A stretch of 64,000 nt of DNA from Kutzneria sp. CA-103260 (GCF_018263855.1 NZ_CP073318.1:2976001-3040000); one strand, 5' to 3'; positions 27,924-36,585 are shown, numbered from the stretch's first letter. The notes: a model not told the origin generated them from the sequence alone. Translations and numbers: made by a program.

Positions 27924-30124
27924 GCGCCGAGACGATGTGCTGCGGCCGGCCGGTCGGGCCGACCGGATACTGCGACGTCTGCGGCCGGCGCAAGATCACC
28001 ACGGAGCAGATCGCCAAGGGGCCTGACGCCGAGCCGCCGCACCCGGTCCGGCCGCCGGCCACCAGCTCCTGGGGCGGCACCGACGTCTACCAGCTGACGT
28101 CGCTGCCGGCCCGCGAGCCGAGTCTGCTCACCGACCCCACCTATCCCGAGGACCGCCAGTACTGCGGATCCTGCCGGCGGCCGGTCGGCCGGCGCGTCGG
28201 CACCCAGCCGCCGGTGGTGACCGGCTTCTGCCCGCACTGCGGCACCCGGTTCTCGTTCGTGCCCAAGCTCGAACCCGGCGACGTGGTGGCCGACCGGTAC
28301 GAGGTGATCGGCTGGCTGGCGTTCGGCGGCCTGGGCTGGCTCTACCTGGCCGGCGACCGGTTCCTGCCCGAGACCCGGGTCGTGCTCAAGGGCGTGATCA
28401 ACCCGACCGACGCGCTGGCCATGCAGCTGGCCCGCAAGGAACGCGACACGCTGACCCGGCTCGACCACCCCTACGTCGTGCGGATCATCACCTACGTCGA
28501 GCACACCGACCCGAACACCGGCCACCGCGACGAGTACATCGTCATGGAGTTCGTGGACGGCCCGTCGCTGCAGGAGATCCTCGACAGCGGCGACCCGCTG
28601 CGGCTGGAGGACGTGACCACCTACGGCCGGCACATACTGTCCGCTTTGGACTATCTGCACGGCCTGGACCTGCTCTACTGCGACATGAAGCCCAACAACG
28701 TGATGCGCACCGGCAACCGGCTCAAGGTCATCGACCTGGGCGCCACCCGGGCCGTCGGCGACCGGGACAGCGCGATCGTCGGCGCGGAGCCGTTCCAGGT
28801 CAGCCGGGACGAGATCGCCGAGCACGGCCTGACCGTGCGGTCCGACGTGCACACGGTCGGCGAGACGCTGCGCTGGCTGTTCGACGCGGCCGAGGAGCAG
28901 GAGCCCCGGCCGGACCAGGTGGCGTTCGCCATCGAGTCGATGGGGCTGCTGATCGACCGCGCGCTCGGGCCGTACGAGCGGCGGTTCGCCTCGGCGGCGG
29001 AGATGTCCGAGCAGCTCGACGGCGTGCACCGGGAGCTGTTGTCGCTGCGGGACGGCAAGCCCCGGCGGATGCCCGCGACCCGTTTCGCCAACACTCACGA
29101 ACTACTGGACGCCGGCCTCGGCGCGGTGCCGGGCCTGGACCGCTGGACGTTGGCCGACCGACCCGACGCGACGATCGACGACGGCTGCCCGCCGGCGCCG
29201 GTGGCGGCCGCGCGGCTGCCGGTGCCCAAGCCGGCCGATTCCGATCCGGTGGCCGAGTTCCTGGCCGCCCGCTCGGCGGCCGCGCCCCGGCAGCTGCTGC
29301 GCGAGTACGAGCAGTTCCCGGCCGAGTCCGTGGAACTGGACCTGGCGTCGGCCCGCGCGCACATCGAGCTCGGCGAGCCGGATGAAGCCCGGCGGCGCAT
29401 CGACCGGGCCATCACGATGCTCGGCGGCTGGGCCGAGCACGACTGGCGGATCGCCTGGCACCTCGGCCTGTTGGCGTTGGCCGAGGACGACGTGGCCGGC
29501 GCGCTGGCGGCGTTCCGCAACGTCTACGCGGACGTGCCGGGCGAGGTCGCCCCCAAGCTGGCCATCGGTTTCTGCCTTGAGCGGCAAGGAAATCTCGACG
29601 AGGCCCGGCAGCACTACACGGTGGTGTGGAGCCGGGACGACGAGCAGGCCAGCGCCCTGTTCGGGCTGGCTCGTATCGCGCTGCGGCAACACAACCGGGC
29701 CGAGGCGGTGGAAGTGCTGGACTGGCTGCCCCGGCTGTCGCGTCACCACGACGCGGCGCAGATCGCCGCGGTGCGGGTGCTGCTGGCCCGGCTGGACGGT
29801 GAACCGCCGTCGGTGGCCGACGTCAACGCCGCCGAGGACCGGCTGCCCCGGCTCTATCTCGACGGCGGCGAGGAGAACGGCGAGACCCGGCAACGGCTGT
29901 CCAGCGCGCTGCTGGACGTCGCGCTGGACAAGTTCGAGTCGAAGTCTCCCGAAACGAAGGACTGGCGGGGCGGGCCGCTGCTGGGCGCCCCGGTCACCGA
30001 GGACGGGCTGCGCGACCGGCAGGAGGCGGTGCTGCGGGTGTTGGCCGACCACGCCGAGGACACCGGCCGCAGCCACGTGCTGATCGACGCGGCGAACACC
30101 GTACGGCGACGGACGAGGACGTGA
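27920..30124 (+). CDS. PknG-like serine/threonine kinase with zinc ribbons and TPRs (operon gene 2)
   Basis: 734 residues, close to mycobacterial PknG (about 750) in size and order of parts. An N-terminal Cys cluster (CC at 7-8, CxxC at 18-21) precedes a rubredoxin-like zinc site (C82/C85 and C104/C107). The kinase domain runs from about 125 to 370: glycine loop AFGGLGW, Lys157 in VVLKG, catalytic YCDMKPNN (Asp255, Lys257, Asn260) in place of HRD, and IDLGAT (Asp272) in place of DFG, both as in PknG. TPR-like helices fill about 450-640. Cytosolic. The overlap with genes 1 and 3 ties it to the protease and the vWA protein. Confidence 0.88.
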   Translation: MSAETMCCGRPVGPTGYCDVCGRRKITTEQIAKGPDAEPPHPVRPPATSSWGGTDVYQLTSLPAREPSLLTDPTYPEDRQYCGSCRRPVGRRVGTQPPVVTGFCPHCGTRFSFVPKLEPGDVVADRYEVIGWLAFGGLGWLYLAGDRFLPETRVVLKGVINPTDALAMQLARKERDTLTRLDHPYVVRIITYVEHTDPNTGHRDEYIVMEFVDGPSLQEILDSGDPLRLEDVTTYGRHILSALDYLHGLDLLYCDMKPNNVMRTGNRLKVIDLGATRAVGDRDSAIVGAEPFQVSRDEIAEHGLTVRSDVHTVGETLRWLFDAAEEQEPRPDQVAFAIESMGLLIDRALGPYERRFASAAEMSEQLDGVHRELLSLRDGKPRRMPATRFANTHELLDAGLGAVPGLDRWTLADRPDATIDDGCPPAPVAAARLPVPKPADSDPVAEFLAARSAAAPRQLLREYEQFPAESVELDLASARAHIELGEPDEARRRIDRAITMLGGWAEHDWRIAWHLGLLALAEDDVAGALAAFRNVYADVPGEVAPKLAIGFCLERQGNLDEARQHYTVVWSRDDEQASALFGLARIALRQHNRAEAVEVLDWLPRLSRHHDAAQIAAVRVLLARLDGEPPSVADVNAAEDRLPRLYLDGGEENGETRQRLSSALLDVALDKFESKSPETKDWRGGPLLGAPVTEDGLRDRQEAVLRVLADHAEDTGRSHVLIDAANTVRRRTRT

Positions 30125-31527
30125 CGGTGAGCGAATTCTCCCTTGAGGTGGGCCAGAACCGGTTTCTGTCCCGGGTGGACACCCACATGCACGCGGTGCT
30201 GAAGGTGCGGGCCCGGGACGTCGACGGCCCGGCGGTGCGGCCGTCGGCCGAGGTGCTGGTGGTGGACTGCTCCAGCTCCATGGACTGGCCGCCGACGAAG
30301 ATCGCCAACGCCCGCAAGGCCGCCGCCGCGGCGGTCGACGCGCTGCCCGACGGCACGTGGTTCGCGCTGGTGGAGGGCACAGACGAGGCGACCATGCGCT
30401 ACCCGGACACGCCTCGCCTCGTGCCGGCCGACGCCCGGACCCGGCAACGCGCGAAGGCCGCCGCCGGGCACCTGGTGGCCATCGGGGCGACGGCCATGAG
30501 CACCTGGCTCAGCCTGGCCCGCGACCTGCTCGACACCCGTCCCGACGCGGTCCGGCACGCCCTGCTGCTCACCGACGGCCGCAACGAGAGCGAACCGGCC
30601 TCGGTCCTGCACCGCGTGCTGGACGAGTGCGAGGGCCGCTTCACTTGCGACGCAAGGGGAATCGGCGACGACTGGGAGCCGGAGGACCTGCGTCGCATCG
30701 CCGGCGTGCTGCGGGGCACGGCCGACGCCGTGGTCGAGGACGCCGACCTGCCGGCCGAGTTCCGGCGGCTGATCCGCTCGGCCACCGACAAGGCGGTGCC
30801 CGACCTGCGGCTGCGCCTGGTCACGCCGGCGTTCGCCCGGCTCGAGTCGATCCGGCAGGTGGCGCCGGCCGACATCGACCTGACCGACCGGGTGGTGGCG
30901 GTGAAGCCGGGCGTGGTCGAGGTGTCCACCGGGGCGTGGGGTGAGGAGGCCCGGGAGTTCTTCCTGACCCTGGCCGTCGACATGCGCGGCCGGCCGCGCT
31001 TCGAGGACCTCCAACTGGGCCGGGTGGAGCTGGTGCCGCCGGACGCCTCGGTGCGGGTGCCGGCCGCGCCGACGCCGATCCTCGGGCATCTCACCGAGGA
31101 CGTGCGGCTGTCCACCCGGATCGACGAGGACGTCGAGCGCTACACCGTGCAGGCCGACCTGGGGCAGCGGCTCAAGGCCGGCTGGGTCCGGTTCGGCGAG
31201 GACGACCATCAGGGCGCGGTGGCCGAGTGGGGCGAGGCGGTGCGGCTGGCCACCCAGCTCGGCAACACCGAGATCCTGCGCCGCCTGGGCCGGCTGGTCG
31301 ACATCGACCCGGACAGCGGCGAGGTCACCCTCAAGGACGACATCCGGCCGCGGGACGGCTTCGCCGCCGTGCTGAGCCTGGCCAGCGCCGCGACGTCCGA
31401 CACCCCCGTCACGCCGGAGGCGGTCCCCGGCGGGCAGCCGCGCCAGTGTCCGGACTGCCCGGAGCTGTCGCCGCCGGACGCCCAGTTCTGCATGCACTGC
31501 GGCCACCGGTTCGAGGTCGCGCCGTGA
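30121..31527 (+). CDS. vWA-domain protein with C-terminal zinc ribbon (operon gene 3)
   Basis: 468 residues. The vWA domain has a complete metal-ion adhesion site: DCSSS (Asp49, Ser51, Ser53), Thr124 in GATAM and Asp152 in LLTDGR. A beta-rich middle region follows, then a helical TPR-like part (GWVRFGEDDHQGAVAEWGEA), and a zinc ribbon with C443, C446, C457 and C460. The ribbon resembles the zinc sites of the kinase encoded just upstream. vWA proteins with such ribbons act as scaffolds in multi-protein signalling. The GTG at 30121 overlaps the kinase stop; a second GTG two codons later is an alternative start. Confidence 0.83.
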   Translation: MTVSEFSLEVGQNRFLSRVDTHMHAVLKVRARDVDGPAVRPSAEVLVVDCSSSMDWPPTKIANARKAAAAAVDALPDGTWFALVEGTDEATMRYPDTPRLVPADARTRQRAKAAAGHLVAIGATAMSTWLSLARDLLDTRPDAVRHALLLTDGRNESEPASVLHRVLDECEGRFTCDARGIGDDWEPEDLRRIAGVLRGTADAVVEDADLPAEFRRLIRSATDKAVPDLRLRLVTPAFARLESIRQVAPADIDLTDRVVAVKPGVVEVSTGAWGEEAREFFLTLAVDMRGRPRFEDLQLGRVELVPPDASVRVPAAPTPILGHLTEDVRLSTRIDEDVERYTVQADLGQRLKAGWVRFGEDDHQGAVAEWGEAVRLATQLGNTEILRRLGRLVDIDPDSGEVTLKDDIRPRDGFAAVLSLASAATSDTPVTPEAVPGGQPRQCPDCPELSPPDAQFCMHCGHRFEVAP

Positions 31528-32588
31528 CGGAGCGAGTCAGCACGACCCGCCGTGACCTGATCCGGTTACGCCTCGGCCTACTCGGGCTGACTGTGGTGGT
31601 GCTGGCGCTGTCGGTCTGGTCGTTCGCGGCGACCCAGTCGGTGCTGGGCACCGTGCGGAACCAGACCGCGCCGGCCGTCCTCGATGTCGCCTCGGCCCGG
31701 GCGGCCCTGATGCAGGCCCATTCCGCCGCCGTGAGCAGCTTCGTGCACCGGGGCGCCCAGCTCGTCGGCCCGGGGGAGCAGTACACGACCGATCTGGCCG
31801 TGGCCCAGCAGGACCTGGCCCGCGCCGCCGGGGACAATGCCGCCGGCCCGACCGGCAGCGCCGAACTTCAGCTGATCGCCGGGCTGCTGGCCACCTACAG
31901 CGACTGGATGAGCCAGGCCGGCGCGCACTATCCCGGCACCTTGTCCTCCACTGATCTCTGGTACGCCGCGCGTTCGCTGTACGGGGACGATCAGACCCTG
32001 GAGCATCTGAACACGCTGGCCAGCAGCCAACGGCAGGAGCTGGACCAGCAGCTGACCGAGGGCTGGCTCAACCCGTTGACCGTGCTGGCCTGGGCGCTGC
32101 CGTCGCTGGCGTTGCTGGGCCTGCTCGTGCGCACCCAGCAGTACCTGTGGCGCACGTTCGGCCGGCGGTTCAACCCCGCCCTGCTCGGGGCGACAGTGCT
32201 CCTGCTGGCGCTGATAGCCGCCACTTCGACCTCTCTCGTGCTGGCCGGCCGGGCCCACACCGCGACCGCCGCCCTGACCACCTACGTCATCACCTCCGAC
32301 AAGCAGTCCGACGCCGTCTCGGCCGCCGCCCAGCACGACCTGATCGCCTTGGTGCGCAACGGCTGCGCCGGGAGCTGCGGCGCGACAGTGCCGACTGTCC
32401 CGCCGTTCCAGACCCTGACCGCGACCGCCCCGCCGCCGTCCGCCGCCGCGGACGCCAGCGCCGAATTCGACAGCGCGACCGACCTCGGCTGGCTGCTCGT
32501 GGCGATTCCGGTGCTGGCGCTGGGGATTGCCGCCTTGGCGCTGGCCGGCCTGCAACCCCGGATCGACGAATACCGGTACCGCTCATGA
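31524..32588 (+). CDS. GlnX-like four-helix membrane sensor protein (operon gene 4)
   Basis: 354 residues from the GTG at 31524. Membrane helices are at about 17-36, 184-202, 219-241 and 321-342. Helices 1 and 2 enclose an outside region of about 145 residues that looks like a helical-bundle sensor; helices 3 and 4 enclose a smaller one with a CxxxC pair (C281, C285). The layout matches mycobacterial GlnX, the membrane partner of PknG and the solute-binding lipoprotein GlnH. Sequence is too divergent to prove this by eye. It lies between the vWA gene and the lipoprotein gene, with 4-base overlaps on both sides. Confidence 0.7.
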   Translation: MTERVSTTRRDLIRLRLGLLGLTVVVLALSVWSFAATQSVLGTVRNQTAPAVLDVASARAALMQAHSAAVSSFVHRGAQLVGPGEQYTTDLAVAQQDLARAAGDNAAGPTGSAELQLIAGLLATYSDWMSQAGAHYPGTLSSTDLWYAARSLYGDDQTLEHLNTLASSQRQELDQQLTEGWLNPLTVLAWALPSLALLGLLVRTQQYLWRTFGRRFNPALLGATVLLLALIAATSTSLVLAGRAHTATAALTTYVITSDKQSDAVSAAAQHDLIALVRNGCAGSCGATVPTVPPFQTLTATAPPPSAAADASAEFDSATDLGWLLVAIPVLALGIAALALAGLQPRIDEYRYRS

Positions 32589-33838
32589 AGCGATTGACGA
32601 TCCTCCTTGTCGCCGTCCTGATGGCCGGCTGCCTCACCGGCTGCGGGCCCGCGACGACCGAACTCACCGTGCTCGGGCCGTGGACCGGCGCCGAGGAGCA
32701 GTCCTTCCGGGCCATGTTCCACGACTTCGAGACCGCCGACCACGTCACGATCAACTACACCGGAACGCCCGCGGTGAACCAGGTTCTGCGGGCCGACGTC
32801 CAAAAAGGACAGCCGCCGGACGTGGCGATCCTGTCCAGCCCGGGGGAGTTGGCCCGCTACGCCGCCGCCGGCCAGCTGCGCACCGTCTCCGGCCTGGACG
32901 CCACCGCGTACAGCGGCCAGTGGCGGACACTGCTCAAGCTGGGCTCGCAGAACAACACCTACGCCGTGCCGGTGAAGGCCGACCTCAAGAGCATCGTGTG
33001 GTTCAACGCCAAGACCTCCCCGGGCCTGCGGCTGTCGAACTGGTCCGAGTTGCTGGACTACACCGCCAAGGGCGCGCCCAACACATGGTGCCTGGGCATG
33101 GAGGCGTACTCCACCTCCGGCTGGCCCGGCACCGACTGGATCGAGGACATCCTGCTGCACCAGTCCGGCCGCGCGGCCTACGACCTGTGGGCCGACGGCG
33201 GCCTGTCGTGGAAGTCGTCCGAGGTCGAGGCCGCCTGGCGTGCGTGGGGCCAACTCCTGGCCGCCCAGGGCCAGCAGTCCGTGCGCTCCGCCGCGCTGCT
33301 GACGTACTTCGGCGACGCCGGCAAGCAGATGTTCGCCACCCAGAACCGCTGTCTGCTGGAGCACCAGGGCTCCTTCGCCCCCGGCTCCTATCCGCCGTCG
33401 GCCAGCTACGACTTCTTCCCGTTTCCCAGCCTCAATCCCGCCGTCGGGCCCAGGACCTTCGAGGTCTCGGTGAACCTCGCCGGCCTGTTCACCGACAATC
33501 CCCTGGCCCGCGACTTCATGACGTACCTCGCCGGCGGCCCGGCCCAGGCCGTGTGGCCGGCCCAGCAGGGCAGCCGCGCCTATTCGGTCAACCGCACGGT
33601 GCTCGACGCCGGCGTGTACAAGGATGCCGTGAGCAAGGCCATCGGGAGCGCCCTGACCACTGCCGACGTGCTGTGTCTGGACGCCTCCGACGTGATGCCG
33701 GCCGAGATGGCCGACGCCTTCTCCCGGGCGGTGCTGGAATACCTGGGCGACCCCAGCCGCCTGGACACCATTCTGGACGGTCTGGAGAACGTCCGTCTCG
33801 GACTGGCCGACCCGCCCACCCTGTCCGCGTGCGGCTGA
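32585..33838 (+). CDS. Family-1-type solute-binding lipoprotein (operon gene 5)
   Basis: 417 residues with a lipoprotein signal: KRLTILLVAVLMAGC, modified Cys probably at 16. The rest is a type-1 extracellular solute-binding fold (TVLGPWTGAEEQSF, then KGQPPDVAILSSPGEL, and NPLARDFMTYLAGG near the C-terminus), as used for sugars or osmolytes. No ABC permease or ATPase is encoded nearby, so it probably serves as a receptor for the membrane protein encoded just before, as GlnH does for GlnX. GlnH belongs to a different binding-protein family, so the ligand here may be different. Confidence 0.82.
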   Translation: MKRLTILLVAVLMAGCLTGCGPATTELTVLGPWTGAEEQSFRAMFHDFETADHVTINYTGTPAVNQVLRADVQKGQPPDVAILSSPGELARYAAAGQLRTVSGLDATAYSGQWRTLLKLGSQNNTYAVPVKADLKSIVWFNAKTSPGLRLSNWSELLDYTAKGAPNTWCLGMEAYSTSGWPGTDWIEDILLHQSGRAAYDLWADGGLSWKSSEVEAAWRAWGQLLAAQGQQSVRSAALLTYFGDAGKQMFATQNRCLLEHQGSFAPGSYPPSASYDFFPFPSLNPAVGPRTFEVSVNLAGLFTDNPLARDFMTYLAGGPAQAVWPAQQGSRAYSVNRTVLDAGVYKDAVSKAIGSALTTADVLCLDASDVMPAEMADAFSRAVLEYLGDPSRLDTILDGLENVRLGLADPPTLSACG

Positions 33839-33853
33839 GCAGAAGGAGAGTTG

Positions 33854-34174
33854 ATGACCGAGGTGATGCGGATTCCGCTGGACGGCGGGGGATCGGTGCT
33901 GGTCGAGGTCGAGCCGGCGCCGGGCCTGGAGCGGGCCGGCCGGGTCGGGGACATGGTGCGGGACGCCTCGCAGTCGCTGGAGCAGGCCCTGACGCAGGTG
34001 CGGGACGCGGCCGCGGCGGCGGTGACGCAGTTCGTGCAGATGCCGAGCCGGCCGGACGAGATCGAGCTGAAGTTCGGGCTCAAGCTGGACGCCCAGGCCG
34101 GGGCGGTGATCGCCCGGACCGGCATGCAGGGGCACTTCGAGGTGAAACTCAAGTGGGCAGCCGAAAAGCCCTGA
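33854..34174 (+). CDS. Trypco1 / CU044_2847 family protein (operon gene 6)
   Basis: 106 residues. The C-terminal half, SRPDEIELKFGLKLDAQAG followed by HFEVKLKW, is the signature of the trypsin-co-occurring domain family 1 (CU044_2847). The N-terminal part gives a small beta unit (MRIPLDGGGSVLVEVE) and a helix of about 30 residues. Such proteins are typically encoded beside trypsin-like proteases in bacterial conflict systems and are proposed to be their substrates or regulators. A strong Shine-Dalgarno AGAAGGAGAG lies at 33841-33850. It is the last gene before the terminator, and the only one not overlapping its predecessor. Confidence 0.82.
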   Translation: MTEVMRIPLDGGGSVLVEVEPAPGLERAGRVGDMVRDASQSLEQALTQVRDAAAAAVTQFVQMPSRPDEIELKFGLKLDAQAGAVIARTGMQGHFEVKLKWAAEKP

Positions 34175-34195
34175 CCTCGCCGGCCAGGGCTTCGG
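34161..34195 (+). terminator. Terminator of the protease-kinase-sensor operon
   Basis: CCGAAAAGCCCTG (34161-34173) pairs with CAGGGCTTCGG (34185-34195) apart from a small A bulge. The hairpin overlaps the stop codon of the Trypco1 gene and separates it from the convergent DoxX gene. Confidence 0.65.
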
Positions 34196-34202
34196 GGGTG
34201 GG

Positions 34203-34658
34203 TCAGCGGCGCTTGGCCAGGATGTCCACGCCGAGCGCCGTGCGGACGGCGGCGTTGCGCAGGTAGAGGCCGGCCCACACGAGGATGCCGATGTAGACCG
34301 GGAACAGCAGGGTGGAGAACATCGGTGCCTCGACCCGCAGGTTGGCGCAGAACGCCCCGCCCAGGTAGGCGGTCTGGAACAGCGCGCCCAGCACTGCGGT
34401 GCGTGGGATGACGTAGAGCACCAGGCAGCCCAGTTCCAGCAGGCCGGTCACCAGCGCCGCGTAGGCCGGGAAACCCTGCTGCTGGAAGGACTGGGCCACG
34501 AAGTCGGGGTTCGACAGGTGCATCACGGCGTCGAACAGCAGGAACAGCACGACGAAGGCGCTGATGCCGCGGCCGATCTTGGTGGCCAGCGGGGCCTTGG
34601 CCTTGGCTGCCTTGGTGGTGGTGGTGGTGGTCTGGGCGGTGCCGGCGATCGCGGTCAT
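34203..34658 (-). CDS. DoxX-like four-helix membrane protein
   Basis: 151 residues from the ATG at 34658, with GGAGC upstream. After an unusual Thr/Lys/Ala-rich N-terminal tail there are four membrane helices, with the family pattern FLLFDAVMHL, LELGCLVLYVIPRTAVLGA and a late GAFCANLRVE. DoxX-like proteins are small membrane proteins linked to quinone or redox stress in some bacteria. A longer frame upstream overlaps the acyl-CoA dehydrogenase end and is not credible. Confidence 0.8.
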   Translation of the reverse strand: MTAIAGTAQTTTTTTKAAKAKAPLATKIGRGISAFVVLFLLFDAVMHLSNPDFVAQSFQQQGFPAYAALVTGLLELGCLVLYVIPRTAVLGALFQTAYLGGAFCANLRVEAPMFSTLLFPVYIGILVWAGLYLRNAAVRTALGVDILAKRR

Positions 34659-34746
34659 CTCGGTGCTCCGATCGTGGTGGTCTCTCGTGCTCTCACCACT
34701 GCGTCGGATGAGCCCTGCCCCGGATCGACATGCCGCCCGGACTTTT

Positions 34747-35751
34747 TCAGGAGATTTTTCCGAAGGTCGCCAGCAGGCCGGTCCTGATCTCTGGCCGACC
34801 GGCCGCGACCAGCAGGAACGTGGCCTCGCGGACCAGGCGCTGGGCATGGCTGCCGGCCAGGATGCCCCGGCTGCCGGTCGCCGCGACCAGCGCGCCGGCG
34901 CAGCGGTAGGTCAGCTCGGCGGCGGCCACCCGGGCCGCCGGCATGGAGGCCTGGTCGATCAGGCCGCCGTCCAGCCGGTCCCGGACGTCGTCGATCTCCT
35001 TGCGCAGCCGGTCGGCGACCGCGCCCTGGCCGGCCTCCTCGATCAGCCGGGTCGCCCGGTCGGCCACACCCAGCGGGGCACAGCCGTTGAGCCGGGACGC
35101 GAACGCCGCGCTGCCGCCGACGAAGTCCTCGTACGGCACCGTGGCGTAGATCCGCTCGTCGGGCACGAAAAAGTCGGCCAGCTTCAGGTGCACGGTCGCC
35201 GTGCCCTGGGCCGCGACCAGGGTCAGCGGCTCGTGGGTCAGGCCCGGGGCGTCGACGGCGTCGATCACCGCGCTGACGATGGTGTCGCCGTCGCGGCCGG
35301 CCACCTGGAGCAGGTCGATCACGCCCCAGCCGCTGACGAACGGCGCCTCGCCGTCGAACACGTAGCCGCCGTCCACCCGGCTGGCCCGCACCTTCGGCGT
35401 CGGCGGGATCACCGCCGCGTACGCCACGCCCCCGCGCAGCCGGCCGGCCGCCAGCTCCGCCAGGTACCGCTCGCGCAGCGGCTCATTGGTCGAGGCGTAG
35501 ATGCCGCGGGTCAAGCCGTGATGCTGGATCCAGGTGAACATGGTGGCCAGGCAGCCGCCGGCGAAGGCCTCCAGGATCGCCACCGTCTCCGGCAGGCCCA
35601 GCGCCTCGTCCACGGCGATGCCGTAGAAGCCGTCGGCGGCCAGCAGGTCGAAGTGGCTGCGCGGCACCTTCCCGCTGCGGTCGACCTCGGCCGCCGCCGG
35701 GAACAGCACCTCGTCCGCGATGGCCCGGGCCCGGGCGACCAGCTCGTTCAC
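34747..35751 (-). CDS. Acyl-CoA dehydrogenase family protein
   Basis: 334 residues from the GTG at 35751, somewhat shorter than the usual 380. The N-terminal helical domain (VARARAIADEVLFPAAAEVDRSG), the FTWIQHHGL helix and the DGEAPFVSG strand are visible, and the C-terminal part has RCAGALVAATGSRGI. The C-terminus ends early, so one helix of the four-helix bundle may be missing. It starts five bases after the MarR stop, so the two are one operon. Related flavin monooxygenase-type dehydrogenases act on aromatic or xenobiotic substrates. Confidence 0.78.
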   Translation of the reverse strand: MNELVARARAIADEVLFPAAAEVDRSGKVPRSHFDLLAADGFYGIAVDEALGLPETVAILEAFAGGCLATMFTWIQHHGLTRGIYASTNEPLRERYLAELAAGRLRGGVAYAAVIPPTPKVRASRVDGGYVFDGEAPFVSGWGVIDLLQVAGRDGDTIVSAVIDAVDAPGLTHEPLTLVAAQGTATVHLKLADFFVPDERIYATVPYEDFVGGSAAFASRLNGCAPLGVADRATRLIEEAGQGAVADRLRKEIDDVRDRLDGGLIDQASMPAARVAAAELTYRCAGALVAATGSRGILAGSHAQRLVREATFLLVAAGRPEIRTGLLATFGKIS

Positions 35752-35756
35752 ACCTG

Positions 35757-36197
35757 TCAACCTATGTCGGACAGGTTCTCCGCGCACCGGATCAGCAGCA
35801 TTGTGAGCCGGCCCCTATCGTCCGGGCTGAGGCCGGCCAGCATCCGGTTCTCCACCGTCGCCACCACCTTCTCGGCGTGTTCCAGCCGCTGCCGGCCCAG
35901 CTTGGTGAGGCTGGCCGGCCGGGCCCGGCCGGTCACAGCCTTCTCCGCGACCACCACCAGGCCGGCGCTGCGCAGGCCGGACAGCACGTCCTGGAGGGAC
36001 TGCCGGGTCACGAAGCACCGCCTGGCCAGCTCGGCCGACGACGCGCCCGGGTGCTCGAACAGGGCGTTGAGCACCGCGTACTGGGACATCGACAGCCCCG
36101 CGTTGCGCAGCTCCACGTCGGCGGCGTGCCGGATCAGCTGCTGCACCCGCTTGACCAGGTAGCCGGGACGGAGCTCGGTGTTTCGGGCTTGACTCAC
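35757..36197 (-). CDS. MarR family transcriptional regulator
   Basis: 146 residues from the GTG at 36197 (VSQARNTEL). The winged helix shows MSQYAVLNALFEHPGASSAELARRCFVTRQSLQDVL, and the wing holds VTGRARPASLTKLGRQ. It lacks the strict DxRxxR wing motif, which is replaced by GRARPASL. It is translated ahead of the acyl-CoA dehydrogenase and divergent from the ABM monooxygenase. A perfect palindrome touches its start codon, pointing to autoregulation. Confidence 0.83.
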   Translation of the reverse strand: MSQARNTELRPGYLVKRVQQLIRHAADVELRNAGLSMSQYAVLNALFEHPGASSAELARRCFVTRQSLQDVLSGLRSAGLVVVAEKAVTGRARPASLTKLGRQRLEHAEKVVATVENRMLAGLSPDDRGRLTMLLIRCAENLSDIG

Positions 36198-36240
36198 GTC
36201 AGGATCCTGACACAGAATCGGCCATGTAAGGAACCTGACA
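36198..36240. promoter_or_regulatory. MarR-type operator between marR and the ABM gene
   Basis: GTCAGGATCCTGAC (36198-36211) is a perfect 14-bp palindrome directly in front of the marR-like start. A further half-site, ACCTGACA (36233-36240), lies 28 bp from the matching half TCCTGACA, on the side of the ABM gene. The pair could control both divergent genes. Confidence 0.6.
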
Positions 36241-36258
36241 TCCAAGGAGTGAGACGCC

Positions 36259-36585
36259 GTGGCCACCACCATCGACCCGACCCAGCCGGTGACGACCCTG
36301 ATCAACGTGTTCACGGTGCGCCCCGAGCGCCAGGCCGAGCTGGTCGCTCTGCTGTCCAAGGCCACCGACGAGGTGGTCGCCGGCATGCCCGGCTTCGTCT
36401 CGGCCAACATCCACGCCAGCACCGACGGCGTGCGGGTCGTCAACTACGCCCAGTGGACCTCGGCCGAGGCGATGGGGGCCATGCTCGCCGACCCCGTCGC
36501 CCAGCCCCACCTGGCGGCCGCCGCCGAGGTCGCCGAGTCCTTCGAGCCGCACACGTACACCGTTGAGGCCGTGCACAGTCGCTGA
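36259..36585 (+). CDS. Antibiotic-biosynthesis-monooxygenase (ABM) domain protein
   Basis: 108 residues. The ferredoxin-like ABM fold is recognisable: LINVFTVRPERQAELVALL at the start, AGMPGFVSANIH, and YAQWTSAEAM. ABM proteins are cofactor-free oxygenases or dimeric accessory proteins in polyketide and haem chemistry. The GTG start follows AAGGAG with a 9-base spacer. It is divergent from the MarR-dehydrogenase pair and shares its operator region. Confidence 0.82.
   Translation: MATTIDPTQPVTTLINVFTVRPERQAELVALLSKATDEVVAGMPGFVSANIHASTDGVRVVNYAQWTSAEAMGAMLADPVAQPHLAAAAEVAESFEPHTYTVEAVHSR

Noticed and set aside
32282..34135. Opposite-strand frame across the sensor and lipoprotein genes
   Set aside because: A composition shadow; the plus strand encodes coupled genes with membrane helices and a lipobox.
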